This document shows positions 1 to 11,591 of a DNA stretch of 64,000 bases, piece by piece (the first letter of the stretch is position 1; each line of letters starts with the position of its first letter). Source of the DNA: Gari tellinella (taxonomy: Eukaryota; Mollusca; Bivalvia; Cardiida; Psammobiidae); the NCBI GenBank assembly GCA_922989275.2, contig OV277863.1:23588001-23652000 (forward strand), in the 5' to 3' direction. The notes beneath the pieces were generated by a model that was given only the letters and a program-made list of their open reading frames with translations, ran no database searches and had not been told where the DNA came from. A program made the translations under genes and the position numbers.

Positions 1-2545
1 AAACACACCAAGCATGATATAGACATGAGCAGCGACAGAGGCAGATCATATAACCGTGTGTGTCATCTTGAGAAAACACACCAAGCATGATATAGACATG
101 AACAGCGACAGAGGCAGATCATATAACCGTGTGTGTCACCTAAATAAAACATACAAAACATTAGCTATTAGCAACGACATAGGAAGATCATACAACCGGG
201 TGTGTCATAAATAGAGAAAACATACCAAATATTAGATATGGGCAACGACAGAGGCAGATCATACAGCCGTTTGTGTCACCTATATAGAAAACATACCAAA
301 TATTAGATATGAACAACGACAGTGGCAGATCATACAACTGTGTGTGTCACCTATAAAGGAAACATACCAAATATTAGTTATGGCCAACGACAGAGGCAGG
401 TCATACAACCGTGTGTCTCACCTATAGAGAAAACATACCAAAAATTAGATATGAGCAACGACAGAGGCATATCATACAACCGTGTGTGTCACCTATAGAG
501 AAAATATACCAAATATTAGATATGAGCAACGACAGAGGCAGATCATACAGCCGTTTGTGTCACCTATAGAGAAAACATACCAAATATTAGATATGAGCAA
601 CGACAGAGGCAGATCATACAACCGTGTGTCACCTATAAAGAAAACACCAAAAATTAGATATGGGCAACGACAGAGGCAGATCATACAACCGTGTGTGTCA
701 CCTATAGAGAAAACATACCAAATATTAGATATGAGCAACGACAGAGGCAGATCATACAGCCGTTTGTGTCACCTATAGAGAAAACATGCCAAATATTAGA
801 TATGGGTAACGACAGATACAGATCATACAACCGTGTGTGTCACCTATAGAGAAATATACCAAATATTAGATATGGGCAACGACAGAGGCAGATCATACAA
901 CCGTGTGTCACCTATAAAGAAAACACCAAAACTTAGATATGGGCAACGACAGAGGCAGATCATACAACCGTGTGTGTCACCTATAGAGAAAACATACCAA
1001 ATATTAGATATGAGCAACGACAGAGGCAGATCATACAGCCGTGTGTGTCACCTATAGAGAAAACATACCAAATATTAGATATGAGCAACGACAGAGGCAG
1101 ATCATACAACCGTGTGTGTCACCTATAGAGAAAACATACCAACTATTAGATATGAGCAACGACAGAGGCAGATCATACAACCGTGTGTGTGTCACCTATA
1201 GAGAAAACATACCAAATATTAGATATGAGCAACGACAGAGGCAGATCATACAACCGTGTGTGTCACCTATAGAGAAAACATACCAAATATTAGATATGAG
1301 CAACGACAGAGGCAGATCATACAGCCGTGTGTGTCACCTATAGAGAAAACATACCAACTATTAGATATGAGCAACGACAGAAGCAGATCATACAACCGTG
1401 TGTGTCACCTATAGAGAAAACATACCAACTATTAGATATGAGCAACGACAGAGGCAGATCATACAACCGTGTGTGTCACCTATAGAGAAAACATACCAAC
1501 TATTAGATATGAGCAACGACAGAGGCAGATCATACAGCCGTGTGTGTCACCTATAGAGAAAACATACCAAATATTAGATATGAGCAACGACAGAGGCAGA
1601 TCATACAACCGTGTGTGTCACCTATAGAGAAAACATACCAAATATTAGATATGAGCAACGACAGAGGCAGATCATACAACCGTGTGTGTGTCACCTATAG
1701 AGAAAACATACCAAATATTAGATATGAGCAACGACAGAGGCAGATCATACAACCGTGTGTGTCACCTATAGAGAAAACATACCAACTATTAGATATGAGC
1801 AACGACAGAGGCAGATCATACAACCGTGTGTGTCACCTATAGAGAAAACATACCAAATATTAGATATGAGCAACGACAGAAGCAGATCATACAACCGTGT
1901 GTGTCACCTATAGAGAAAACATACCAAATATTAGATATGAGCAACGACAGAGGCAGATCATACAACCGTGTCACCTATAGAGAAAACATACCAACTATTA
2001 GATATGAGCAACGACAGAGGCAGATCATACAGCCGTGTGTGTCACCTATAGAGAAAACATACCAAATATTAGATATGAGCAACGACAGAGGCAGATCATA
2101 CAACCGTGTGTGTCACCTATAGAGAAAACATACCAACTATTAGATATGAGCAACGACAGAAGCAGATCAAACAACCGTGTGTGTCACCTATAGAGAAAAC
2201 ATACCAAATATTAGATATGAGCAACGACAGAAGCAGATCATACAACCGTGTGTGTCACCTATAGAGAAAACATACCAAATATTAGATATGAGCAACGACA
2301 GAGGCAGATCATACAACCGTGTGTGTCACCTATAGAGAAAACATACCAACTATTAGATATGAGCAACGACGGAGGCAGATCATACAACCGTGTGTGTCAC
2401 ATAGAGAAAACTTACAAACCATTAGCTATGAGCAGCGACAGAGAAAGATCAAACAACCATTTGTGTAACCTTGAGGAAACATACAAAGCATTTGATATGA
2501 GCTGCGACAGAGACAGATCTTGGGATACTGTAAACAGTGTAGAAT
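1..2545. repeat. 71-bp satellite array, about 35 units
   Basis: A tandem array runs in from the left window edge. The unit is 71 bp: for example the GTGTGTCACC landmark recurs at 1041 and 1112. Each unit contains ATTAGATATGAGCAACGACA and GGCAGATCATACAACCG. Central units are nearly identical, while units at about 1-450 and 2400-2545 are diverged, as expected of array edges. Some units are 69 or 73 bp because of changes in the GTGTGT tract. Since 71 is not a multiple of three, the frame rotates from unit to unit, and the short open frames here are by-products of the repeat rather than genes. Confidence 0.95.
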
Positions 2546-2920
2546 AAGATAAGTAGTGTTATAACTGGCATGCTGTGATATACTCGAAGCCATTCCGTAG
2601 TTTAGGGATTTTAGTTGTACGCTGCTCTACATTAACATGCACCAAATATAAACAAACTGGAATTGTCCATTTAAGGTTTCAGCAGTCGCTGTGTTCAACA
2701 GCGCAAATCAGCCGTATGCCCTTTTTTCGTCTTAACCGTGAAATGTTACTTAATACAGTAAAACTCTCTGTAACGACAACTAAATTGTGTTAGTGTGTGT
2801 TTAAGGCAGATGGCTGCTAAAAGCAATTTTCACCAGGCCTTAATCTTTTATACAATTAATTACCATTCTTTTAAGTAGTCGTTATAGAGAGGTTCTACTG
2901 TAAAAATACAAAATACCTAC
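2546..2920. other. Intron-like sequence with the right end of a MITE
   Basis: No gene is recognised. The segment TAGTCGTTATAGAGAGG followed by TCTACTGTAA near 2876-2902 resembles the right terminus of a TA-inserting MITE seen more completely at 61025-61242. The left end was not identified. The sequence abuts the donor side of the lectin-like exon. Confidence 0.35.
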
Positions 2921-3151
2921 CTCTATATTGCATACCCATTTCTCCCTCCCATGTCCAATCATGCGTATTTAATTTTGCGCCAATCCAAAGCTCTGATCCA
3001 CGGTCTAGCCCATAATCCGTCATCTTGTGTTTTTCACCATCCTTGAAATTGTCGACCGTTTGAAAGACTGCAAGACGACCTCCGAAGTTTTGGCATTGTT
3101 GGTAGGCCTCGTTCCACGAAGCTTTCTCTCTGGAGACCCGAAATGTACATT
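2921..3151 (-). CDS. C-type lectin-like domain exon (partial gene)
   Basis: This reads as an internal exon of about 77 codons on the minus strand. It lies between an acceptor (TTGTTGTAG, exon begins at 3151) and a donor (AGAG|GTAGGT, exon ends at 2921). The translation has CTLD hallmarks: a YQQCQNFGGRLA segment, where the first conserved Cys precedes a GG-LA turn, then LWIGAKL, then a WTWEG stretch typical of the WIGL/WxW core. CTLD proteins bind carbohydrate or other ligands, are usually secreted or membrane-bound, and are greatly expanded in bivalve immunity. The calcium-binding residues and last cysteines would lie in a following exon, to the left. None is visible before the satellite, so that exon is either beyond the window or lost. 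An orphan or pseudo-exon is possible. Confidence 0.7.
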
Positions 3152-4410
3152 CTACAACAATAGAGATATGACCGTGTCTGTAAGACACATATGATGCACA
3201 CTATATGCATGTACATTATACAGAGGAGAATACGTTATTCTATTCAGTTTTAACTTAAACGAAGCGTAAATACATTGCAATAGAATGTAGAAATATCACC
3301 TTGTTGACAATACCGACGATTCGTTTTAACCTGAATGGTAAAAAGTTTCAAGCCTGGTCAGACGCCGGAATGGTAGCCCATGCAAATAGGCTGGAGCCAG
3401 ATCAGACGCAGAGAAACTCAGCATTGATCAGGCTCCAAACTGTTTGACACTCAGATTAAGATGATAACGTAAACAGTTAAACACAGTCAACCCTATCGAC
3501 CCTATACAAACAGTGCAACTGTGAATATAATTTATTTTATATTATGAGCATTGGTTTTGTACAAACAGAGTAGACCCTGATCAGAAGACTCCTATAGGAG
3601 CCTTCTGATCAGGGTCTACACTGTTTGTCACAATGAGTCGTTCCGAAAGATACACTAGATAGTAGAAAATAGACTATACCTAATTGGAAATTGGAATTGT
3701 CTATTTGAAGATTTTTGGGTAATTGATTTAGCAAAAATAAATCATATTCTATATTTTATATGAAATGCGTTCGAATAGGACCTATAATCTCCATCCGCCG
3801 TACCAATGAGCAAGTTCGAAAGCCAACTAAATGGAGAAAAAACAAGAGCATTGCGTGTGCTTGACAACGCTCGTTTGTTTTTGAAGATTGGTGAAAATAA
3901 AGTAAAAAAAGGTAAAAGGTCATGGTCAATGTCAATTTGGTGAAAATTCCGGATAGGACTTGCAAAGATGAACATGCATACCAAAAACGAAGGTTGTAAA
4001 ATTGAGGAGGTTATGGCCAAGGGTAAGAGTTCGGACAACGGCGACGATAACGACGACAACAACGATGCCGACGCCAGAGTGACAACAATAGCTTCGAAAA
4101 CCAGGCGAGCTAAAAACTACATGTAGTTAACCTGTCTGAATACTTGTAATTTGCAATTAAATTTAGAGATGCACCACAGCAAACTGTTATTGTTTAATAA
4201 TAATACTAAGTTTTATTTTGAAGAGTACTCATACCTTTGAAGAATACACTTGTCCAATGCATACAGTGAATACTCTAATCAGCATCTTTAATTACTGCTT
4301 GTAATTTTACAATAAATTATTAAAAACAACCGTCAATAATTAAAATTAGCAAGACTTAATTAGAAATTGGAATTGTCCGTTGAAAGATTCAAAGCTGAAA
4401 ATAGAAAGTA
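3152..4410. other. Non-coding sequence with two hairpin MITE remnants
   Basis: No coding exon is recognised. A hairpin remnant lies at about 3380-3455 (GATCAGACG on one side, GATCAGGCTCCAAACTGTTTG on the other). A nearly perfect stem lies at 3562-3627, with arms containing TAGACCCTGATCAGAAG and CTTCTGATCAGGGTCTAC around a CTCCTATAGGAG centre. Both belong to the recurring hairpin module described in the findings. The open frames between 3742 and 4062 match nothing I recognise. Confidence 0.5.
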
Positions 4411-4680
4411 TATTATGTTATGTTATGTTATGCTCCGTTATGTTATACTTTTTAAAGTTATGTTATGTTATGTTATGCTACGTTATGTTAAACTCTTTAA
4501 AGTTATGTTATGTTAAGTTATGCTACGTTATGTTATACTCTTTAAAGTTATGTTATGTTATGTTATGTTATGTTATGTTATGTTATGTTATGCTACGTTA
4601 TGTTAAACTCTTTAAAGTTATGTTATGTTATGCTACGTTATTTTATACTCTTTAAAGTTATGTTATATTATGTTACATAA
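4411..4680 (+). repeat. TTATG microsatellite with interspersed TTTAAAG blocks
   Basis: An imperfect pentanucleotide array (TTATG)n is interrupted regularly by an ACTCTTTAAAGTTATG block. The short repetitive open frame it produces (CYVMLCYVM-type) is a consequence of the repeat, not a gene. Confidence 0.95.
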
Positions 4681-4850
4681 TAAATTATAAGTAATGCATG
4701 ATTACCTGTCCCATACAAAACTAACAATAGCACAGCCACTTCAGAGTGCATATTCACTTAGTTTATCTCCACTCAATCAAAACACAGTATCCTCTGCACA
4801 TTCGGCTTTCAAAATCTGATTTCAAGCATTGACACATCTGTGAAACGTAA

Positions 4851-5060
4851 CCCCTTCCTTGCCATTACGTCATCATATTTAAAAAATCTCATCTGCTTTT
4901 ATTTTTCAAATTTATATCTCAGGTATTTTGACTTAAGAAATATCAATTTGAGTGTCAAACAGTTTGTATCCTGATCAGACGCCGCGTGACGCGGCGTCTG
5001 ATCAGGAATCAAACTGTTTGCAAATATCCGTTTTACTCGGGATAAGGCAGTGAAGGGGTT
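4851..5060. mobile_element. piggyBac-like MITE with hairpin core
   Basis: About 210 bp with terminal inverted repeats related to CCCCTTCMCTGCC and GGCAGTGAAGGGG. The expected TTAA flanks have decayed to GTAA and TTAC. The interior holds the hairpin module at 4956-5020, whose arms read through GATCAGACGCCGCG and CGCGGCGTCTGATC. A second copy of this family lies at 20215-20422. Confidence 0.7.
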
Positions 5061-5277
5061 TACATACAAAACACAAAGAAGGCTAACACCACTCTTTAAC
5101 AAAGTGCATCGGAACTGCTCGGTTCTTTCTCTTGTTTTCCATTCGATCAAAATTGAGGAAAAAGGTACTTATAACATTTCCTCTTCTGATATTTTCGTCG
5201 CTAATTGGTCAAAGCGAACGCCAAACCTTTGGAGAATAACCTTCTGCAAGCTGAGGCGGACTTTTTAATAACTTTTG

Positions 5278-5340
5278 CAAACAGTTTGTTTCCTGATGAG
5301 ACGCCTAGTTACACGGCATCTCATCTGGAACCAAACTGTT
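5278..5340. repeat. Imperfect hairpin module
   Basis: An inverted repeat starting CAAACAGTTTG and ending CCAAACTGTT, with GATGAGACGCC opposite GGCATCTCATC. It is a decayed copy of the recurrent hairpin module. The boundaries of any enclosing MITE are not clear. Confidence 0.65.
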
Positions 5341-5500
5341 TAACACTCAGATTATTTTTTCTTAAAGAAAAATGCTGAAAAATTAAATTTAAGAACTGTT
5401 GCAGCCGACAATATTTTTTGCAGACGACAGTTTCAAAGCGAACTGATGATAAGGTTTTAGTATACTCATTCACAATCCCTCATACAGTCAAGTCTTACTA

Positions 5501-5843
5501 CAGCGCTCCCTCTCTACAACGACACCCAATATGAGACAAAAATTGTTTGTGTGTTTTCTGAGGGAGTCGTTATATGGAGGGAAATTGGCTACATTTGTTA
5601 ACAGCTTGAATCCAGATCAAACGCCGCGAAACGCGGCGACTGATCTGGATTCAAGCTGTTCGCCACTCGTCGTTAAGTTTTTTCCTGTCAAAATGTCCAA
5701 TATGTAACTTGAGAAAAATAGCAAACGATATTGCAGCAGTTAAAGCGTTAGACGTAACTGTCCTGTTTAGGGAATTTCGGCAAGGGTCGTAATTGTAAGG
5801 AGGTAGACGTTGTTCGGAGGGCCGTTGTAGAGAAGGAGCACTG
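5501..5843. mobile_element. TA-flanked MITE, CAGYGCTCCCTC family
   Basis: The ends are CAGCGCTCCCTCTCTACAAC and, inverted, GTTGTAGAGAAGGAGCACTG, each next to a TA dinucleotide, as in Tc1/mariner-type insertions. The interior contains a 62-bp hairpin (5600-5661) built on CTTGAATCCAGATCA and TGATCTGGATTCAAG. It has no transposase, so it is non-autonomous. Relatives are at 6910-7512, 13843-14167, 35964-36180 and 50502-50769. Confidence 0.85.
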
Positions 5844-6909
5844 TAATACAAACAGGAGCACTCATGAGACGCTTGATTTGATGTTTAAGACAGGTGGCTA
5901 TATAAAGAAATATGGGGAAATGTGAGAGCATATCAAGTTAAAACGTTAAATAGAAATTAACTTCGAACCCTTCGTGACCGCGTTAAAAATATGTCATTCA
6001 ACCCTAGCGACGAGTATACCAGTCACTTACAAACAGTACACCTGTGAATAATTCACTTGTCCTGTTCAAACAGTTAAAGCGCTTTTCAACGGGATCCTAG
6101 AGGAGCTCTCTGATCAGGGTCCGAACCGTTTGTAATTTAATAATATATTCTTCTTAATAGTAAAACAAAAGGACTAAACTTAATTTGAAATTGGAATTGT
6201 TAAACAGTTCAGGACCGTGAATGAGTTAACAAAGAGTTGTTAGAGAGACAAAAAAGCTCGCCATCGACACATTTAGAAACTTAAAAGCATACTCGGAGGT
6301 CAAGGTCACAAAGGTCAACATTTTTGCCTACATGGAAAGGTCTTGTCCATATACACTTGCAAACCAAATATGACAGAAATACCTCAATCAAGGGACATGC
6401 AATTATCAGCTTTTTACGAAACCTACACACAGATTTCGAAACCTTAACACGGGACCTAAAATCAAGGTCAATGTTACTGGATTGGTTTTATTTTGCATGC
6501 ATGGAAATGTCTCGTCCATATACACATACATTCCAAATATGAAAGTAAAATATCGCAATGGACATATAGGTACAAACACAGAGATCAGATGGTTCCTTAA
6601 GAGCTTTCTGATCAGTTGCTACACCGTTTGTCATTTGCGACTTTTTTGTACCCCCCCCCCCCCCACACACACACACACACATACCAAAGAGCCCTTAATA
6701 GTAAAACATAAATTAGACTAAACTGGAAACTCGATTTGTACATTGTAGTTCCACGGGTTATCTAAAATTGATTTCAACAAGTTGTTATTTTAATTTCAGT
6801 AAATATATGATGTCGGTATAAAACATTGAATTTTGATTTTAAACCATCCAGTCTCCTTTTGATCCAGATATGTACTGCTAACAAATGGCATCTAGGAAGC
6901 GAATTGGTA
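5844..6909. other. Non-coding: degenerate repeats and a C-run/CA microsatellite
   Basis: No gene is recognised. Two related segments, at about 6330-6395 and 6500-6570 (each with CATGGAAA, GTCCATATACAC and CCAAATATGA), form a diverged ~170-bp tandem pair. A remnant stem near 6104-6135 carries CTGATCAGGGTCCG. A C14 run followed by (CA)n lies at 6651-6682. Confidence 0.6.
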
Positions 6910-7512
6910 CAGTGCTCTCGCCCTACAACATTCCTCTGAACAACTATTCCCTCCTTACAACAACGTTTGCTACTACAGTGGAGAAACTGTTATCCTTTCC
7001 CAATAAACGCGTTTACGCTAAAACTATTTTTGCAGTGCAAACAGTTTGGAGCCAAATCAGACGCCGGGTAACCCGGCGTCTGATCAGGCTGCAAACTGTT
7101 TGCCACCAAGATAAACATGAAATATCAGAATTGTCCAAAAGTTGTTCTTTTCTACGTTTTAGCGCTTTGCGTTTGCGTACGTTTGCGCTTAAACGGGAAA
7201 GAATAACAGATTCTCCACTGTATATCCCAAACAAGACATCAACTCTTTCATTCTTGCAACATCGTCTGCTTGAAATTGCCGTCTGCTGTTTTTTCTCAAA
7301 GTTACGCATTGGACATTTTGACAAACATAAAGATGAGTGACAAACAGTTTAAACCGAGATCACATGCCGTGTTACGCGGTGTCTGTTCTGGGTTTAAACT
7401 TTTTGCAAATTTAAACCAAGTGTATTGATTTCCCCTCCCTATTACAACTCCCTCCAAGCAACACACACACTCTGTGTATCCCATTGGGTGTCGTTGTAGA
7501 GAGGGAGTTCTG
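6910..7512. mobile_element. TA-flanked MITE (CAGTGCTC family) interrupted by another MITE
   Basis: The left end CAGTGCTCTCGCCCTACAAC at 6910 and the right end GTTGTAGAGAGGGAGTTCTG at 7512 are both bounded by TA. Its own hairpin module lies at 7341-7405. A second MITE of a different TA-type family is inserted at 6976-7220, so this element is the older of the two. Confidence 0.8.
6976..7220. mobile_element. Nested TA-flanked MITE, CAGTGGAGAA family
   Basis: About 245 bp with ends CAGTGGAGAAACTGTTATCC and, inverted, GAATAACAGATTCTCCACTG, flanked by TA on both sides. The hairpin module at 7038-7102 has arms GATCAGACGCCGGG-type around GTAAC. A full copy in reverse orientation lies at 51462-51706 and a fragment at about 58740-58800. 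Confidence 0.85.
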
Positions 7513-8447
7513 TACCATAAAGGATACGCTTCAAGAGACTTATATAACCCGACTTGCGTCACTTATAAAATTGATCGTGCACATCGCACATAGTGTTGAC
7601 GCGCTGCAAACAGTGTAGACTCAGATTACTCATCTCAGAGTTACCTGTAGGCTGTTTGTTTTCTTTCTCTGCATAAACACAGCGTACGTTCTTTATTCAC
7701 TATATGCAATGTCTGTTAGTTATTTAGTCACTCTGTACATAATTATACATAGGTCAGGTCACGTATAACAAGGTCATACATTTGTGCATGTAAGTGGGAG
7801 AGAGCGGAAATATCATGGACTGACTCATTCATGATAATACAGTTACTCATGTATTAACCCATTAACCCATAGCCAGTTTCTAGTTATAGGTGACAACTTT
7901 AAGCAGGTTGAAAGTAAAGCAGACTCTGCTTTCATGCGCATTCTGCGTTACTTCCAACCTACTTAGAGCTACCATCTACTAGGATACAAAAATATTCCTT
8001 ACAGTTAATAACTATGACTGTATAAAGTAATTAATATTTTGAATGGAGGAATACTTAAAGGCGTAAAAAGTCGTTAACCCGGTAGGTCATTGTCCCATAG
8101 CCTGTATCTAGTTTTAAAGATGGGTTCACAGTGACCTGAAAAAAGTTTACGGCACTCTGCAACCAACGGTGTACTTACACACTTTATTTGATATTCCTAG
8201 CAGATGTTGTATATGTAGCAAACATGCTTCGAACATGACTTTTCTATAAAAAAAACCCAAAAAAACCCCCAAAACATTTACATACAAGATCGCCGTGGAG
8301 TGAAAAGGGCATGCGACGCTTTCTGTCATACCAAGATGAGCTATAAAATCAAATGTGGTTTATGTAGCTAGTGTCGTGACAATAGTACCGGTATGCCCCG
8401 ACACAATATTCTTTTTATAATTGAAGTCATTGGTTAATGCCAATGTT
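7513..8447. other. Non-coding, with a decayed hairpin MITE
   Basis: No gene is recognised. Around 7855-7975 there is a TTAACCCATTAACCCATAGC end followed by a degraded copy of the second hairpin module (AAGCAGGTTGAAAGTAAAGC with a partial return arm). Near 8075-8110 another GTTAACCCGGTAGG-type terminus occurs. It is likely a decayed TTAA-type MITE. Confidence 0.45.
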
Positions 8448-8452
8448 CCAAT

Positions 8453-8571
8453 TATAATATTGGATGTTTACAATAAGATACGAATGGTGGTTAACATTTA
8501 TTTCCGGTCAGGGTAAATACGCAGATCAATACAAAGACGGACAACTATAGTTGTCGTCACAATACGTTACA
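8453..8571 (-). repeat. 3' LTR
   Basis: The same 119-bp sequence as 13436-13554 with two substitutions, about 1.7 percent. On the minus strand the purine stretch AAGAAGGGAGA (8572-8582), the probable polypurine tract priming plus-strand synthesis, directly precedes it. Confidence 0.95.
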
Positions 8572-9440
8572 TCTCCCTTCTTAGGTTTAATTATTAACAA
8601 ATCTACTTATGAGTTTTAATTAATTGTCAATGCAGTAAAGTGTCTTAAGATCTTAAAGCTTAGTAATCTGAAACGTGTCTATTTGAACATGAAGTTCACT
8701 TTCACCAAGTCCTGGAGTTCCAACACTTAATTGAACATGTCTAAAGAAATGCAACTCTTGCAACTCTCTAATGCCAGTCTGTTTCAGTTCTTGTTTCATT
8801 ATGTTATGTTACTATGTTACATGCCCATATGGGCCATAACAAGAAAAATAAACTTGTAAACTTGTAAACTTGTACAGCATTTACCTCCCTTCAATAGTCA
8901 CAGTTCACTATCATTAACCCTTTTAAGTTTTTAACCTCTATAACTTGAAAGTCTTACACTTCTGCCATAATGTATCTTAATATGCTAACATAAACATGAA
9001 AAGAGAGATTACTCTTGTCAAAACATCAATTTACCCTAACAATTGTATTGATGCCTTACTTCCCTTAGTTTAAAAGTATTACTGTTTTTTGAAGTATTGA
9101 ACTTTTGAGAACTTGATTTTGTGATTCTAAGTCACCAAGTCAACAATTTTCAAAAGTTCACATGACACAGATGTTTACAAACATCTATAACAAAATGACA
9201 TATGATTTAAAAAATCATGTTAACCATTTTATATTTATTACAATGGAACTAGCTCAACTAATTGTTTAACTAACAAATAATTGACTAGTCTTTACTCAAT
9301 TTCTGATTCTAACGTAAAGGAAAATCTGCTTGAGGCAGATTAGCAGCACGAGGTTTATTATGCCTCTTAACACAGTGCTTGCCTGATTATGAGATAGATC
9401 TTATTTCACATTTCGTAATCATTATACTTTGATGGTATTT
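8572..9440 (-). other. Non-coding 3' region of the LTR element
   Basis: About 870 bp lie between the integrase stop and the 3' LTR. No envelope-like or other open frame is visible. A short triplication of AAACTTGT lies at about 8850-8872. Confidence 0.7.
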
Positions 9441-10865
9441 TCACTTGTCTCCCCGACCTACAATAGTTGTTATCTCTGATTGGCCCGATGCCACATTTGT
9501 CTGTTCAACGATTTCACTACTGTGCGAGTCATTTACGGTTTGCTCACACGTGTCGTCACTGCTGTCATTTTCGCGATTTGTGTTTGAAAATGTCGCTCTT
9601 GTCGGACGTAACATTTTTCGGTTTCGTCGGTATGTGACTCCGTTGTCGTTCCTAACGATGTACGATCGCGGGGTGTCGTGCGACCAAACCACGGTTGCTG
9701 GTTCCCACCGTCCTTGGTAATCGTCTCGTCTAATCACAACTGGATCTCCAGCCTGAAGCTGTGATAACTGCTTCCCAGAATGTTTGTCGAAGTAGAACTT
9801 CTGGTTGTTCTGCGCCTCGATTAAGACCCTGTGCGGCTTTAGAGTCGTGGTATTGTGGCTGTATAAGCGGTGCAGCCACTGGTAAAGTGTTCTTCAATCT
9901 TCTTCCCAGGAACATTTGTGCTGGGGACAGTCCTGTACTTTCTAATGTAGTGTCTCTGTAGATCAACAATGATTTGTATGGGTCTTTGGTCTTCTTAAGT
10001 AGCGACTTTACTGTTTGCACACCTCGTTCCGCGAACCCGTTCGACTGAGCATATGTCGGAGAGCTGGTTACATGAGCAAATCCATATTCTTTCTGAAAGT
10101 TTTTGAAACTGTGCGACGCGAACTGCGGTCCGTTGTCGCTGTATACCTCATCCGGTATTCCGTATTTCCCAAACTGACTTTTCATGTACGCGATTGTGTT
10201 GTCGCTCGATAGATTGTCTAACTTCGCAATTTCTGGCCAGCAACTGAACCGGTCTACCGTTAACAAGTAGTTGTTACCGCGAAAGTAGAACAAATCTACA
10301 CTGATCTTCGCCCATGGTCTGTCTGGTACTTCTGTCTGAATAAGTGGCTCTTTTGCATTCTTTTTCTGGTTTTCAGCACATGTTGAACATTCTGACACTG
10401 TGTTTTCTACGTCTTGAGCCATTCCTAACCAGAACAAGCTTTCTCTGGCTCTAGCCTTACATTTCACTATCCCTGTATGAGCTTCATGAATAATGTTCAG
10501 CATTTCAGGTCTCAGTTTCTTTGGCACAATTAACTTATGACCTTTAAACAGCATGTCCTCAATACACGTGATCTCGTCTCTGAAGTTCCAGTATGGTCTC
10601 AGTTCTTCTGGCACTTGCTCTTTTTTCTCTGGCCACTCTTTTTCTACTGTGTCTCTGAGCACTTTTAATTCTGGATCTTTCTGAGTCTCTTCTTGAAATA
10701 CCTTTCTCTTTTCATCTGACACTGGAAGGTATGTCAACAGATTACTTGTCAGCTCTTCAGAATTCAGATCTTCCTTGCACGACTGAGGCAATCTGAAATG
10801 TACATTTCTTTGCCAGGCTTGTATGTCACCTTCAAGTCATACTTCTGTAGGCTCAGTAGAATTCT
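9441..10865 (-). pseudogene. Integrase, with two frame breaks
   Basis: The main open stretch (9730-10791) carries the HHCC zinc finger (HEAH near residue 102, CSTC near 135) and a DD35E core: Asp in ISVDLF (about 166), Asp in YSDNGPQF (about 219) and Glu in FAERG (about 255), with exactly 35 residues between the last two. Upstream, near 10790, the frame shifts from the RNase H frame with apparent loss of several codons. Near 9822 a one-base insertion moves the frame again. The C-terminal domain then reads on to the stop at 9441, including DYQGRWEPATVVW and RRNRKMLRPT. No chromodomain is evident. Integrase inserts element cDNA into host DNA, making the 5-bp duplication seen here. Confidence 0.85.
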
Positions 10866-11591
10866 CTATAATCTGGGCGGTGCTTGGTATAGCGGTTTCG
10901 CAAAGATTGCTTGAAGCGGCCTGTGATCGGATTCCACATGTACTTCTTTGGCGAACAGATACTGATGGCATTTCGTACAGCCGTACGAAATGGCTAATGC
11001 TTCTTTTTCGATCTGTGCGTAGTTCTGCTGTGCTGGTGTTAGAGCGCGTGAAGCATACGCAACCGGCTGACCATTTTGCAGAATCACGGCTCCCAGACCT
11101 TTCGACGACGCATCCACCGAGAGAGTTACCGGCTTTTTCTCGTCGTAGTACTTCAGCACAGGTGCCTCAATGACTGCTTTCTTCAATTTCTCAAACGCTT
11201 TCTCTTGTTCTGTGTCCCAATGCCATTCAATGTCTTTCTCAAGCAGCTTTCGGAGAGGGGCACTCTTGTCGGACAGATTCTGTATGAATTTTCCGAGGTA
11301 ATTCACAAACCCGAGGAATGTCATAAGCTCTTTGACGCTTCTCGGCTTCTTCATTTCTCTGACAGCTCTTACTTTTTCATCATCTGACTCTACGCCTTCA
11401 CTTGTCAAAGTGTGGCCCACAAATGTCAGTCTTGTCTTTCTGAACTCGCATTTGTTTTTCTTCAGCCGAAGATTGCTTTCGTCAAGCTTTGTCAGCACTT
11501 GATGTAGAACTTTGTCATGTTCTTCCACATTTTCACCAAATATGATGATGTCATCTACGATTGACTCACAGCCATCAATGTTCATGATCAA
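10866..11591 (-). pseudogene. Reverse transcriptase C-terminal part and RNase H
   Basis: The frame has shifted relative to the preceding segment. It opens with the RT catalytic turn SIVDDIIIFG (the YVDD box with Ile-Val instead of Tyr-Val), then KKNKCEF and a thumb region with FLGFVNYLGKFI. The RNase H domain follows with LSVDASSKGLGAVILQ, IEKEALAI and ESDHRPLQ, carrying its D-E-D residues. A TAG at 10866-10868 interrupts the frame after the PPRL motif, and the same frame stays open past it for about 24 more codons (LLSLQKYDLKVTYKPGK), so this is a point nonsense change. Confidence 0.85.

Noticed and set aside
482..2547. Series of ~100-codon open frames with repeated peptides
   Set aside because: They are translations of the 71-bp satellite. 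The frame rotates every unit and the peptides follow the DNA period.
4956..5020. Bacterial-style rho-independent terminators or attC sites for the hairpins
   Set aside because: The context is eukaryotic. The stems lie inside MITEs, lack a consistent U-tract and show no integron genes.
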